Assembly (NCBI RefSeq): GCF_947169445.1
Contig: NZ_CAMVPU010000002.1
Span: 124,001 to 188,000, forward strand
Direction: 5' to 3'
Length of the DNA: 64,000 nt
Source of the DNA: an uncultured Butyrivibrio sp.
GTDB lineage: Bacteria; Bacillota; Clostridia; Lachnospirales; Lachnospiraceae
This document shows, piece by piece, positions 41,993 through 50,926 of the stretch. The notes under the pieces are model-generated. The model made no database searches, had not been told where the DNA came from, and worked only from the letters and a program-made list of their open reading frames with translations. The translations under genes were made by a program, and so were the position numbers. Every line of letters begins with the position of its first letter. Within the stretch, counting starts at the first letter, position 1.

Positions 41993-44900
41993 ATGTATAA
42001 CAAAGTCGAAACTGACATGAATTTTGTCGGCAGAGAAAAAAGAATTGAAGAATTCTGGAAAAAAGAAGACATCTTCCAGAAGAGCGTTGATACTCGCAGC
42101 AAGGGCGAGATGTATATGTTCTATGATGGCCCTCCAACAGCTAATGGTAAGCCACACATCGGACACGTTCTTACCCGTGCTATCAAGGATATGATCCCGA
42201 GATACCGCACCATGAAGGGCTATACAGTTCCTCGTAAGGCTGGTTGGGATACACACGGTCTTCCTGTTGAGCTTGAAGTAGAGAAAATGCTGGGCCTTGA
42301 TGGTAAGGAACAGATTGAAGAATACGGAATGGAACCTTTCATTAAGAAATGTAAGGAATCCGTATGGAAATATAAGGGAATGTGGGAAGACTTCTCCGGC
42401 ACAGTTGGTTTCTGGGCTGACATGGAGCACCCATATATCACATATGATGACAATTTCATCGAGTCAGAGTGGTGGGCTCTTAATGAAATCTGGAAGAAAG
42501 GCCTTCTTTACAAGGGTTTCAAGGTTGTTCCTTATTGCCCACGTTGTGGTACCCCTCTTTCATCTCATGAGGTAGCACAAGGGTACAAGACATTAAAAGA
42601 GCGTTCAGCTGTTGTTCGTTTCAAGGTTAAGGGCGAAGATGCATACTTCCTTGCATGGACAACAACACCATGGACACTTCCTTCCAACATCGGTCTTTGC
42701 GTAAATCCTGATGAGAAGTACATCAAGGTTAAGGCAGCAGATGGCAATGTATACTATCTTGCACAGGCTCTTGCAGACAACGTTCTTGGAAGCCTTGCTA
42801 AAGAGGAAGGTCAGAGCCCATATGAGGTTCTTGAGACATACGTTGGTACAGACCTCGAGTACAAAGAGTACGAGCCACTTTACCAGTGCGCAGCTGACGA
42901 AGCAGACAAGCAGCACAAGAAGTGCTTCTTTATCTACTGTGACAACTACGTAACCATGACAGATGGTACAGGTATCGTACATATCGCTCCTGCATTCGGT
43001 GAAGATGATGCCAGAGTTGGTCGTAAGTACGATGCTCCTTTAGTGCAGATGGTTGATTCAGAAGGTAAGCTTAAGAGCGAGACTCCTTTCGCTGGAATGA
43101 GATGTAAGCCTACTCAGAAGGAAATGGACGAAGGTGCTATCAGTGCAGATCCAGAGGTATTAAAAGACCTGGATAAGAGAGGACTTCTTTTCGCTGCACC
43201 TAAGATGGAGCATGATTATCCACACTGCTGGAGATGTTCAACTCCTCTTATTTACTACGCTCGCTCATCTTGGTTCATCAAGGTTACAGAGGTTAAGGAT
43301 GACCTTATCCGCAACAATAAAGAGATTAACTGGGTTCCTGAGTCAATCGGTAAGGGACGTTTCGGTGACTGGCTTGAGAACATTCAGGACTGGGGAATTT
43401 CCCGTGACAGATATTGGGGAACACCTCTTAATATCTGGGAGTGTGATGACTGTGGTCACCAGCTTTCAGTAGGCTCCAGAAAAGAGCTTGCAGAGCTTTC
43501 AGGAGATCCTAGTGCAGAGACTGTTGAGCTTCACAGACCTTATATCGATCAGTTCGAGATCACCTGCCCTAAGTGTGGTAAGAAGATGCACAGGGTAAAA
43601 GAAGTTATCGACTGCTGGTTCGATTCAGGTGCTATGCCATTTGCTCAGCTTCACTACCCATTTGAGAATAAAGAACTCTTTGAGAAGCAGTTCCCTGCAG
43701 AGTTCATCTCAGAAGCCGTAGACCAGACTCGTGGATGGTTCTACTCACTTCATGCAGAGGCTACACTTCTTTTCAACAAGCCTGCATTCAAGAATGTTAT
43801 TGTTCTTGGTCTTGTACAGGATGAGAATGGTCAGAAGATGAGTAAGTCAAAGGGTAACGCAGTTGATCCTTTCGATGCTCTTGAAAAATATGGTGCAGAT
43901 GCGATCAGATGGTACTTCTACACTAACTCAGCTCCATGGCTTCCTAGCCGTTTCTCAGGAGATGCAGTTATGGAGGGACAGCGTAAGTTCCTTGGTACTC
44001 TCTGGAATACATACGCATTCTTTACCCTTTATGCTAATATCGATGGCTTCGATGCTGCTAATTACAAGCTTGAAAAAGATAAGCTTACCGTTATGGATAA
44101 GTGGCTTCTTTCTAAGCTCAACAGCTGCGTGAAGGCAGTAGACGAGAACCTTGCAAATTACAGAATTCCGGAAGCTGGTAAAGCTCTTGATAACTTTGTT
44201 GATGAGATGTCTAACTGGTACGTTCGTCGTAGCCGTGAGCGTTTCTGGGCAAAGGGAATGGAACAGGATAAGATTTCAGCTTACATGACACTTTATACAG
44301 CTCTTGTAACAGTGTCCAAGGCAGCTGCTCCTATGGTTCCTTTTATGACAGAAGAAATCTACCAGAACCTGGTTAGAAACAGCTACAAGGATGCTCCTGA
44401 GTCAATTCATCTCTGCGACTTCCCTGTTGTGGATGAGAGCATGATCGATCCTCAGCTTGAAAAAGATATGGAAGAAGTCCTTGATATCGTTGTACTTGGA
44501 CGTGCTGCAAGAAATGCTGCAAACATCAAGAACCGTCAGCCAATTGGCCAGATGTATGTAAAGGCACAGGAGACTGTTGGCGAGTTCTATACAGATATAA
44601 TCAGAGAAGAGCTTAATGTTAAGAACGTTGCCTTTACAGATGATGTTCGTGACTTCACAAGCTATACCTTTAAGCCACAGCTTAAGACTTTAGGACCTAA
44701 GTACGGCAAGAACATCGGCGCTATCAAAGCTTATCTTGAGAAACTTGATGGAAATGCTACAATGGATGAGCTCAATACTAATGGCTCCATCAAGTTCAAT
44801 GTAAACGATGTTGATGTTGAGCTTGTTAAGGAAGATCTTCTTATCGAGATGGCTCAGAAGGAAGGCTTTGTATCTCAGGAGAACTGGGGAATCACAGTTG

Positions 44901-45184
44901 TTCTTGATACTAACCTGTCAGAAGAGCTTGTAAGAGAAGGCTTTGTACTTGAGGTTATCAGTAAGGTTCAGACCATGCGTAAGGATTCAGGCTTTGAGGT
45001 TATGGATCATATCAAGGTTTCACTTAATGGTAACGATAAGCTTGCAGAGATTGTTAAGGCAAACTCTGACAGCATCTCAACCAAGGTTCTTGCTAATGAG
45101 ATCGTTTATGGCTCTGATGTAGCTAATGCAAAAGAGTGGGATATCAACGGCGAGAAGGTTACAATCGGTGTTGAGAAGGTATGA
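41993..45184 (+). CDS. ileS: Isoleucyl-tRNA synthetase, type 2 (eukaryote-like)
   Basis: This enzyme charges tRNA-Ile. The class I motifs are PTANGKPHIGHVLTRAIKD (HIGH at 55-58) and GQKMSKSKGN near residue 615. The PTANG-PHIGH form and the 1063-residue length are those of type 2 enzymes found in eukaryotes, archaea and some bacteria, not the roughly 930-residue bacterial type 1 with PYANG. Type 2 enzymes are usually less sensitive to mupirocin; that follows from family knowledge and was not tested here. AAGGAG precedes the ATG. Confidence 0.96.
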   Translation: MYNKVETDMNFVGREKRIEEFWKKEDIFQKSVDTRSKGEMYMFYDGPPTANGKPHIGHVLTRAIKDMIPRYRTMKGYTVPRKAGWDTHGLPVELEVEKMLGLDGKEQIEEYGMEPFIKKCKESVWKYKGMWEDFSGTVGFWADMEHPYITYDDNFIESEWWALNEIWKKGLLYKGFKVVPYCPRCGTPLSSHEVAQGYKTLKERSAVVRFKVKGEDAYFLAWTTTPWTLPSNIGLCVNPDEKYIKVKAADGNVYYLAQALADNVLGSLAKEEGQSPYEVLETYVGTDLEYKEYEPLYQCAADEADKQHKKCFFIYCDNYVTMTDGTGIVHIAPAFGEDDARVGRKYDAPLVQMVDSEGKLKSETPFAGMRCKPTQKEMDEGAISADPEVLKDLDKRGLLFAAPKMEHDYPHCWRCSTPLIYYARSSWFIKVTEVKDDLIRNNKEINWVPESIGKGRFGDWLENIQDWGISRDRYWGTPLNIWECDDCGHQLSVGSRKELAELSGDPSAETVELHRPYIDQFEITCPKCGKKMHRVKEVIDCWFDSGAMPFAQLHYPFENKELFEKQFPAEFISEAVDQTRGWFYSLHAEATLLFNKPAFKNVIVLGLVQDENGQKMSKSKGNAVDPFDALEKYGADAIRWYFYTNSAPWLPSRFSGDAVMEGQRKFLGTLWNTYAFFTLYANIDGFDAANYKLEKDKLTVMDKWLLSKLNSCVKAVDENLANYRIPEAGKALDNFVDEMSNWYVRRSRERFWAKGMEQDKISAYMTLYTALVTVSKAAAPMVPFMTEEIYQNLVRNSYKDAPESIHLCDFPVVDESMIDPQLEKDMEEVLDIVVLGRAARNAANIKNRQPIGQMYVKAQETVGEFYTDIIREELNVKNVAFTDDVRDFTSYTFKPQLKTLGPKYGKNIGAIKAYLEKLDGNATMDELNTNGSIKFNVNDVDVELVKEDLLIEMAQKEGFVSQENWGITVVLDTNLSEELVREGFVLEVISKVQTMRKDSGFEVMDHIKVSLNGNDKLAEIVKANSDSISTKVLANEIVYGSDVANAKEWDINGEKVTIGVEKV

Positions 45185-45226
45185 TGTTTTCAAGCTAAAA
45201 AATAAATAATCAAATATTTACAAAGT

Positions 45227-45275
45227 AAAAAGAGTCTGATGCACGCCTCTGTGGCGTGTGTCGGGCTCTTTTTCT
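45227..45275 (+). terminator. Terminator of ileS
   Basis: AAAAAGAG/CTCTTTTT forms the outer stem and GCACGCC/GGCGTGT the inner stem. It ends in TTTTTC. Confidence 0.85.
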
Positions 45276-45316
45276 GCCTGATTCCGGATAGTTTAAAATA
45301 TTATTTCAATTTAATC

Positions 45317-45345
45317 TAACATATGACCCTCTTTAAACCGATATA
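45317..45345 (+). promoter_or_regulatory. Sigma-28 (FliA/SigD)-type flagellar promoter
   Basis: TAAC (45317-45320), 16 bases, then ACCGATAT (45337-45344) fits the flagellar sigma consensus (TAAA, 15-16 bases, GCCGATAA). It lies about 95 bases before the flagellin start. The leader between contains three GGA motifs (45360, 45380, 45394) and a fourth in the Shine-Dalgarno at 45430, as expected for CsrA control of flagellin. Confidence 0.6.
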
Positions 45346-45439
45346 TCTAGTAGCTACAAGGATGTGGCTTTACGTGCAAGGAAGCAAAACCTAGGAAATC
45401 ATCGCATAGAAGATTGATGATCGAGAGAGGGATCTTGTC

Positions 45440-46804
45440 ATGATGAAGATAAACCACAACCTTACAGCAATGAATTCTCATAGGCAGCTTGGAATTTCGA
45501 CTGGTGTAAATGCTACGTCGTCAGAAAAGCTTGCATCTGGATATAAGATCAACAAGGCCGCAGATGATGCAGCCGGCCTTAAAATCAGCGAGAGATTAAG
45601 AAGACAGGTAACGGGACTCAATCGTGCTTCCAGTAATGGGCAGGATGGCATGTCCCTTGTTCAGGTTGCGGACGGAGCAATGTCAGAAATCCATGATATG
45701 CTCCAGAGAGGGAGCGAACTTGCTATTAAGGCAGCCACAGGAACAATTACTGATGAGGACAGACAATATATTCAGACTGAGATAAGTGCACTTCAGGAAG
45801 AAATTGATGTAATTAAGGAAAAGACAACCTTTAACGGAATATATGTATTAAAAGGAACCTCCACAAACGGCGCTGATCTGGGAATTACAATAGATACCAC
45901 TTCCAAGATGCCATCTTGGGTAAACATAGAAGGTGCTGATAATGGTACCTTTTCAGAAGGTATATATGATGGATATAAGTCAGCGTCTATAGTTGATTTT
46001 AGTGCCTTTGATGGATCTGAAGCCAAGAAGAGTGAGCTTGCAGGAACAGGCTTTCACTTTACCTGTTGTACATGTAATAACCACTACAGTATAGAATTTA
46101 AAAATGGTGGCGGAAATGAAATAGAAGAGTTTGCGCCTCACTACATATACAAAGTTGATATAAGTGAAGCAACAGATCCACAGTCACTAATTCAAAAAAT
46201 AGTTGAAGCAACTACTGATATGGGCGAGCCGGGACAGCCGCAGGGACATTTCACAATCTTGAAGAACTTAGATCCCGATGGAAATAGCAGCAAACTCGTT
46301 GTTTATGATGAAAGACCCGATCAGACTCCTAACAAAGAGGCTGGGGAAGGACTTTTTGCAGACGGCGTTGCCAAAAAGTATACCCAGTATCCTGATACTC
46401 AGGGAGATGTAATACTTCAGCTTGGAGCAGAGAATAAAGATGAAGATCGTCTTAAGATTGAACTTCCTTATGTAAGTACCCAGACATGTAAAATTGACAC
46501 AGTAAGTGTACTGACACAGGAAGCAGCTCTGGATGCAATTGATAAGTTTAAACAGGGAATCGAGTTTATAAATGGCGAGAGAAGCCGCCTTGGATCTTAT
46601 CAGAACAGTATCGAGCATGCGGTTAGAAATCTTGATAACTGGTCACAGAATACACAGAGTTCAGAATCAATCATTCGTGATACAGATATGGCAACAGAAA
46701 TGATCAAGTATTCAAACTCTAAGATCCTGAAACAGGCAGGAGAATCAATACTTGCTCAGGCAAATCAGACTAACGAAGGCGTTAAGGCTCTTTTGCAACA
46801 GTAA
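45440..46804 (+). CDS. Flagellin
   Basis: This is the filament subunit, exported by the flagellar type III apparatus. The D0/D1 ends are conserved: MKINHNLTAMNSHRQLG with LASGYKINKAADDAAGLKIS at the N-terminus, and RDTDMATEMIKYSNSKILKQ with GESILAQANQ at the C-terminus. The 454 residues include a variable centre of about 180-390 with an unusual CCTCNNHYS cysteine cluster at about 209 and a later Cys. ATG 45440 is used; ATG 45443 directly after it is possible. GAGAGAGG lies upstream. It is cotranscribed with the proteolytic flagellin 46 bases downstream. Confidence 0.95.
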   Translation: MMKINHNLTAMNSHRQLGISTGVNATSSEKLASGYKINKAADDAAGLKISERLRRQVTGLNRASSNGQDGMSLVQVADGAMSEIHDMLQRGSELAIKAATGTITDEDRQYIQTEISALQEEIDVIKEKTTFNGIYVLKGTSTNGADLGITIDTTSKMPSWVNIEGADNGTFSEGIYDGYKSASIVDFSAFDGSEAKKSELAGTGFHFTCCTCNNHYSIEFKNGGGNEIEEFAPHYIYKVDISEATDPQSLIQKIVEATTDMGEPGQPQGHFTILKNLDPDGNSSKLVVYDERPDQTPNKEAGEGLFADGVAKKYTQYPDTQGDVILQLGAENKDEDRLKIELPYVSTQTCKIDTVSVLTQEAALDAIDKFKQGIEFINGERSRLGSYQNSIEHAVRNLDNWSQNTQSSESIIRDTDMATEMIKYSNSKILKQAGESILAQANQTNEGVKALLQQ

Positions 46805-46850
46805 AGGGAAACAAGTAATCGGAATCATCTAGGGTAAGAGTGGTAAAGAT

Positions 46851-48791
46851 ATGGTTATAATGCATAATCTTACTGGCATGGCTGCCAACAGACAATTGAA
46901 TGTCACAACAGGAGTTGTAGCTAAATCTTCTGAAAAGCTATCATCGGGCTACAAGATAAACAGAGCTGCTGATGATGCGACCGGACTTTCAATCTCCGAG
47001 AGGATGAGAAGACAGATTCATGGTCTCGACAGAGGTCTTGGCAATGCTCAGGATGGAATTTCATACTGTCAGGTGGCAGATGGCGCTCTTAACGAAGTTG
47101 ATGCAATGCTTGAGAGAGTAAAGACCCTTGCTGTAAAAGCTTCAACAGAAACACTAACAGATTCAGACAGAACCTATATTAACGCAGAGACAGAGAGAAT
47201 AACAGAAGAGATCAACAGAATCAACAAGAGCTGTTGCTTTAATGAGAAGCCGATTTTTAATGGTGGACTGGATCCAAACGACTGGTATAACGAAAATTAT
47301 TCGATAACAGTTAATGTCGGAGCAGGAAAGACCGTAGAAATTGAAATGCCATTTGTGGATAGCGATGGCAATAAGGTCGACAGTACAACAGAAACAGCAG
47401 CTACAGGAACACCAAACGGTGCCACAGCAAATACAGCAATTGCCAAATTCGCACAGAATGCTGCAGCATTAGCTATTAACAAACTGTCTGAAAACTTTCC
47501 TAAACTTTTTAATGCAGCTTCTTCAGATAATATAAAGATTGGTCTTAATCTGGCAAATATTGATGGTTTAAATAACGCACTTGCTTCTGCAGGCCTTGGA
47601 ATAACAAGCAGTGCAGATTCTACTGTAATGACCTACACCATGAATGTAGACACTACAGATTTCCCTATATCCTCATTTGATATTGCTTCAGACGAAAAAA
47701 AAGCAGATCTTGCAGCAGTAATCGGACATGAAATGACGCACCTTATCATGTACGATACCCTTACATTTGGAATGACAGGTACAGGCTCTGCAAGCTTTCC
47801 TAAATGGTTTGTAGAAGGAATGGCTCAGACAACAAGTGGCGATAATGATTGGGTATCCAGCCAACTGTCACCAACTTCATCAGATAGTGCGATCAAGACC
47901 TACATGTCAAAGCTTTCGAATAACGAATATGGTGCTGGCTACCTGGCATCAATGTATTTGGGACAGCTTGCTTCAGGAAGTGATGTGGTTACTTCAGCGA
48001 ACATCAGAGCTGGTCTTGATAATCTTTTGGAATACATGGCTCAGGGACATACATTAAATGATGCAATTGCAGCTAAGACCTCATACAGCGGTCTTTCATC
48101 CTTTGAGAGTGGATTTAAAAGTGGCAATGCTGACTCTCTAAGTTTTGTTAAACATCTTTTGCTGACTAGAGGAACAACCGGTGCCGGTTCACTTCTTGGC
48201 GAACTTGATGAGAGTGAATTATCAATATTTGGCAATGTGAATGGTGTAGTAAGTGCCAACTACAATATTATGGCTGACAATACCAAATATTCCAATGCAT
48301 TCGGCTCTGGCTATGTATTTCCGGATAGTGGTGGAAGCGGCGGCAGCGGCGGCAGCGGCGGTGGCGGTGCTGGTATAGTTGATACTGAAAACCTCTTTGC
48401 CCTCCAGGTAGGATCTGAGAATACAAAGAGAGATAGAATTCAGATGCGAAGATACGCTATAGATGTGGATACACTGACAGGTGGAAAAGGCTTCGATCTG
48501 ACCACTGCGGATAATGCAAGAGCTACTCTTGATACCTTAAATACTGCAGCATTTAACGTCAGCAGAATTCGCAGCTACTATGGAGCAGTTCAGAATCGTC
48601 TTGAACATACAGTTGATAATCTTGCTAATGTTACTGAGAACACAACAAGTGCTGAGTCAAGAATTCGTGATACAGATATGGCAAAAGAAATGGTTCAGTA
48701 TTCCAATAACAACATTCTTCTTCAGGCTGGTCAGGCAATGGTTGCTCAGGCTAATCAGACTAAAGACCATGTTATGGCACTTCTTCAGTAA
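46851..48791 (+). CDS. Proteolytic flagellin (flagellinolysin) with zinc metalloprotease domain
   Basis: Both flagellin ends are intact: MVIMHNLTGMAANRQLN and LSSGYKINRAADDATGLSIS at the N-terminus, RDTDMAKEMVQYSNNNILLQ and QAMVAQANQTKDH at the C-terminus. The protein can therefore be exported and polymerised. Between them, residues about 140-490 replace the usual variable domain with a gluzincin-type protease. The zinc site is HEMTH at 293-297, and the third ligand is likely E322 in WFVEGMAQ, 25 residues on. A linker of Gly and Ser (about 493-507) joins it to the C-terminal D1 arm. The architecture matches the known flagellinolysin family (M9 collagenase-like catalytic domain displayed on filaments). 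No signal peptide is present, as expected. It lacks its own terminator or promoter relative to the upstream flagellin and should be coexpressed. The substrate is unknown. Confidence 0.95.
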   Translation: MVIMHNLTGMAANRQLNVTTGVVAKSSEKLSSGYKINRAADDATGLSISERMRRQIHGLDRGLGNAQDGISYCQVADGALNEVDAMLERVKTLAVKASTETLTDSDRTYINAETERITEEINRINKSCCFNEKPIFNGGLDPNDWYNENYSITVNVGAGKTVEIEMPFVDSDGNKVDSTTETAATGTPNGATANTAIAKFAQNAAALAINKLSENFPKLFNAASSDNIKIGLNLANIDGLNNALASAGLGITSSADSTVMTYTMNVDTTDFPISSFDIASDEKKADLAAVIGHEMTHLIMYDTLTFGMTGTGSASFPKWFVEGMAQTTSGDNDWVSSQLSPTSSDSAIKTYMSKLSNNEYGAGYLASMYLGQLASGSDVVTSANIRAGLDNLLEYMAQGHTLNDAIAAKTSYSGLSSFESGFKSGNADSLSFVKHLLLTRGTTGAGSLLGELDESELSIFGNVNGVVSANYNIMADNTKYSNAFGSGYVFPDSGGSGGSGGSGGGGAGIVDTENLFALQVGSENTKRDRIQMRRYAIDVDTLTGGKGFDLTTADNARATLDTLNTAAFNVSRIRSYYGAVQNRLEHTVDNLANVTENTTSAESRIRDTDMAKEMVQYSNNNILLQAGQAMVAQANQTKDHVMALLQ

Positions 48792-48816
48792 TAAATATTG
48801 AAAAAATATGAAAATA

Positions 48817-48857
48817 AAAAGTGGAACCGCGCCAAATGAGGCGTGGCTCCACTTTTT
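48817..48857. terminator. Terminator of the flagellin operon
   Basis: AAAAAGTGGA pairs with TCCACTTTTTT, with an inner CGC/GCG stem. T runs on both strands mean it may also serve the convergent surface-protein gene. Confidence 0.85.
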
Positions 48858-48886
48858 TCAATATATACGAAACTCGTTAAAGATAA

Positions 48887-50926
48887 TTACAGTTCTGTTC
48901 CACCAAGGAGAGCAAGGAGTCTAAGGAATCCGCAGTATCCGTTCTCATCAAGAAGCTTGGATACATCGTAGCCTGCAGGAATAACAACCTTAAGCTTTTT
49001 GCCACCATATGTGAATACTACATTTACGTCAATGTCAGGACGAGCAGCAAATGCCTGGATCATCTTAGAATCGAAGCATGATACTCTGTCTGTTTCAATA
49101 TTGAAAGCACCGCTTGCAGGAGCTGCAGCTACGTTCTCAATAATAGCGTTCTTGAACTGCATTGGTGTTACTTTTCCTAAGTCAAAAGATGCTGTGATAG
49201 CTGGCTTTGTTCCACTTATTGCAGCTGTTTCTGCAGAAGCTGCAGCAGCTGGTGTGCTGGCAATTACAATAGCACCTTCAGGAGCCTTCGCAGGATCAGC
49301 ATAAGATGGAGTAGAAACTGACTGAACTTCTGCTACATACTCAATTTCCTCAGTAACATTTCCCTTATCGTCAGTCTTAGTAACAGTTACAGGACGAAGA
49401 ACAGCCTTGATGTTGATTCCGCCTCTGTTATTTGTAAGAGTAAGTGTATAAGTTCCGTCGCTGTTTTCTACTACTGATACGTTCTCTCCAGCGCTAATTG
49501 TATATTCCCCTGGAAGAGACTTTGCTGCAACCTGGAATGCCTTGTTTACATTAACTGTATCGTAATTGATCGCATCATTGTGCTTAACATTCTCACCGCT
49601 AACAGAGATGCCGTAATTCTTGTTTGACTCATCATCCTGCTTGATGATGTAATTGATGGCTTCTTTTAATACCTGGGATACATTTGAACTGTATACTGAT
49701 TTGTCATCTTCGCCTTTTACAGATGCGCCTACATATATAGGATTTGGAAATTTTGAGTCAATTGCATATACAGTTATTTCCGGTACATCATCAAGAACAT
49801 CTTCATTATCATCGAAGTCAAAACCACCATGCTCTGCATCAGAATTGCTAATGCTGATGCTTGCATATACTTCATCAGAGGCTGCGATAGTACCAAGAAC
49901 TGTGATACTTTCATGCTTGTCATCATTGTCAAGTGAGACACTAATAGGTGTTGTGGTTGATAAAACATCTCCTTTGATCAGGATGTCTGCATCACCATCT
50001 GAATAAATACCTGTTCCGTAAGAAGTTTTATGAGGAATATCATAAGCTTTAGTCTCTTCATTCCAGGTATAATAAGTTTGATCTGTACCTATGGCAACCA
50101 CTTTTCCTTCTACTACAAGCTTTGATTCGTCTGTTGCTGAGGCACCGGTACTTCCACCTACAACATCACCGGATACGCTAACGGAAGAACCGGATGTAAC
50201 ATGAACACCTGTTGCACCACTGTATTGTTCGTTTCCCTGATCATCAGTATAAACATGAACACCGGAAGCATCTACAGTACCATTAATGTTCACCTTGGAA
50301 TTATTTGAGGCATAAACCCCGGTGTGTCCATCAGTTGTGGTTATATTGCCTGTTGATACGTTGGAATTATTATTGGCGCTTACACCGGTATTATCCGACT
50401 TAATATCGCCTGTTGATACAGCTGAATTTTCTGCATATACACCACTACCCTTAGCGGTAATATTTCCTGTTGATACAGTCGAATTAGCTGCACTTATACC
50501 GGAACTGGTTGCGTTTACATCTCCATTTACAGTTACTTCAGCATTTGAGCTTGTATCAACTGCTATCTGATCTGTACCGTTTGCATTCACATCACCATTT
50601 ATAGTCACGTTGGCTTCATCAGATGCGGATACGACTGGGAATGCACTTGTATACACTTCTCCGTTATAAGTGGATGTATAAGAACCTTCTGATGATACAT
50701 CTCCATTTACAGTTACTTCTACTTCAGATCCTGATGCATAGATTGCATCATTTCCGCCATCTACACTAATGCTATCAACTACAACAACTGTTTCCTGGCT
50801 ATAGTTGTTAACACGTAGAGTATCTGTAAGATTACCCTCATTAGCAAATGCAGTAACACTTGGAGCCATTGCCATTGTGATTACAGTAATTGTAGCTGTG
50901 ATTGTAGCCAAAGTTTTTTTGAACAT
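48887..50926 (-). CDS. Secreted repeat-rich surface protein
   Basis: The 679-residue precursor starts with a clear signal peptide (MFKKTLATITATITVITMAM, likely cleavage near AFA-N at 29-30). Residues about 50-320 consist of degenerate short repeats around VNGDV, TGNI, SGV and YASN, with rows of V, I, G, N and S, as in right-handed beta-helix proteins. The C-terminal third contains a different domain ending VFTYGGKKLKVVIPAGYDVS and a Leu-rich tail. No LPXTG, lipobox or S-layer repeat is seen, so the mode of surface attachment is unclear. GGAGG lies upstream of ATG 50926 on the minus strand. The function is unknown; adhesion or a matrix role is only a guess. Confidence 0.85.
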   Translation of the reverse strand: MFKKTLATITATITVITMAMAPSVTAFANEGNLTDTLRVNNYSQETVVVVDSISVDGGNDAIYASGSEVEVTVNGDVSSEGSYTSTYNGEVYTSAFPVVSASDEANVTINGDVNANGTDQIAVDTSSNAEVTVNGDVNATSSGISAANSTVSTGNITAKGSGVYAENSAVSTGDIKSDNTGVSANNNSNVSTGNITTTDGHTGVYASNNSKVNINGTVDASGVHVYTDDQGNEQYSGATGVHVTSGSSVSVSGDVVGGSTGASATDESKLVVEGKVVAIGTDQTYYTWNEETKAYDIPHKTSYGTGIYSDGDADILIKGDVLSTTTPISVSLDNDDKHESITVLGTIAASDEVYASISISNSDAEHGGFDFDDNEDVLDDVPEITVYAIDSKFPNPIYVGASVKGEDDKSVYSSNVSQVLKEAINYIIKQDDESNKNYGISVSGENVKHNDAINYDTVNVNKAFQVAAKSLPGEYTISAGENVSVVENSDGTYTLTLTNNRGGINIKAVLRPVTVTKTDDKGNVTEEIEYVAEVQSVSTPSYADPAKAPEGAIVIASTPAAAASAETAAISGTKPAITASFDLGKVTPMQFKNAIIENVAAAPASGAFNIETDRVSCFDSKMIQAFAARPDIDVNVVFTYGGKKLKVVIPAGYDVSKLLDENGYCGFLRLLALLGGTEL

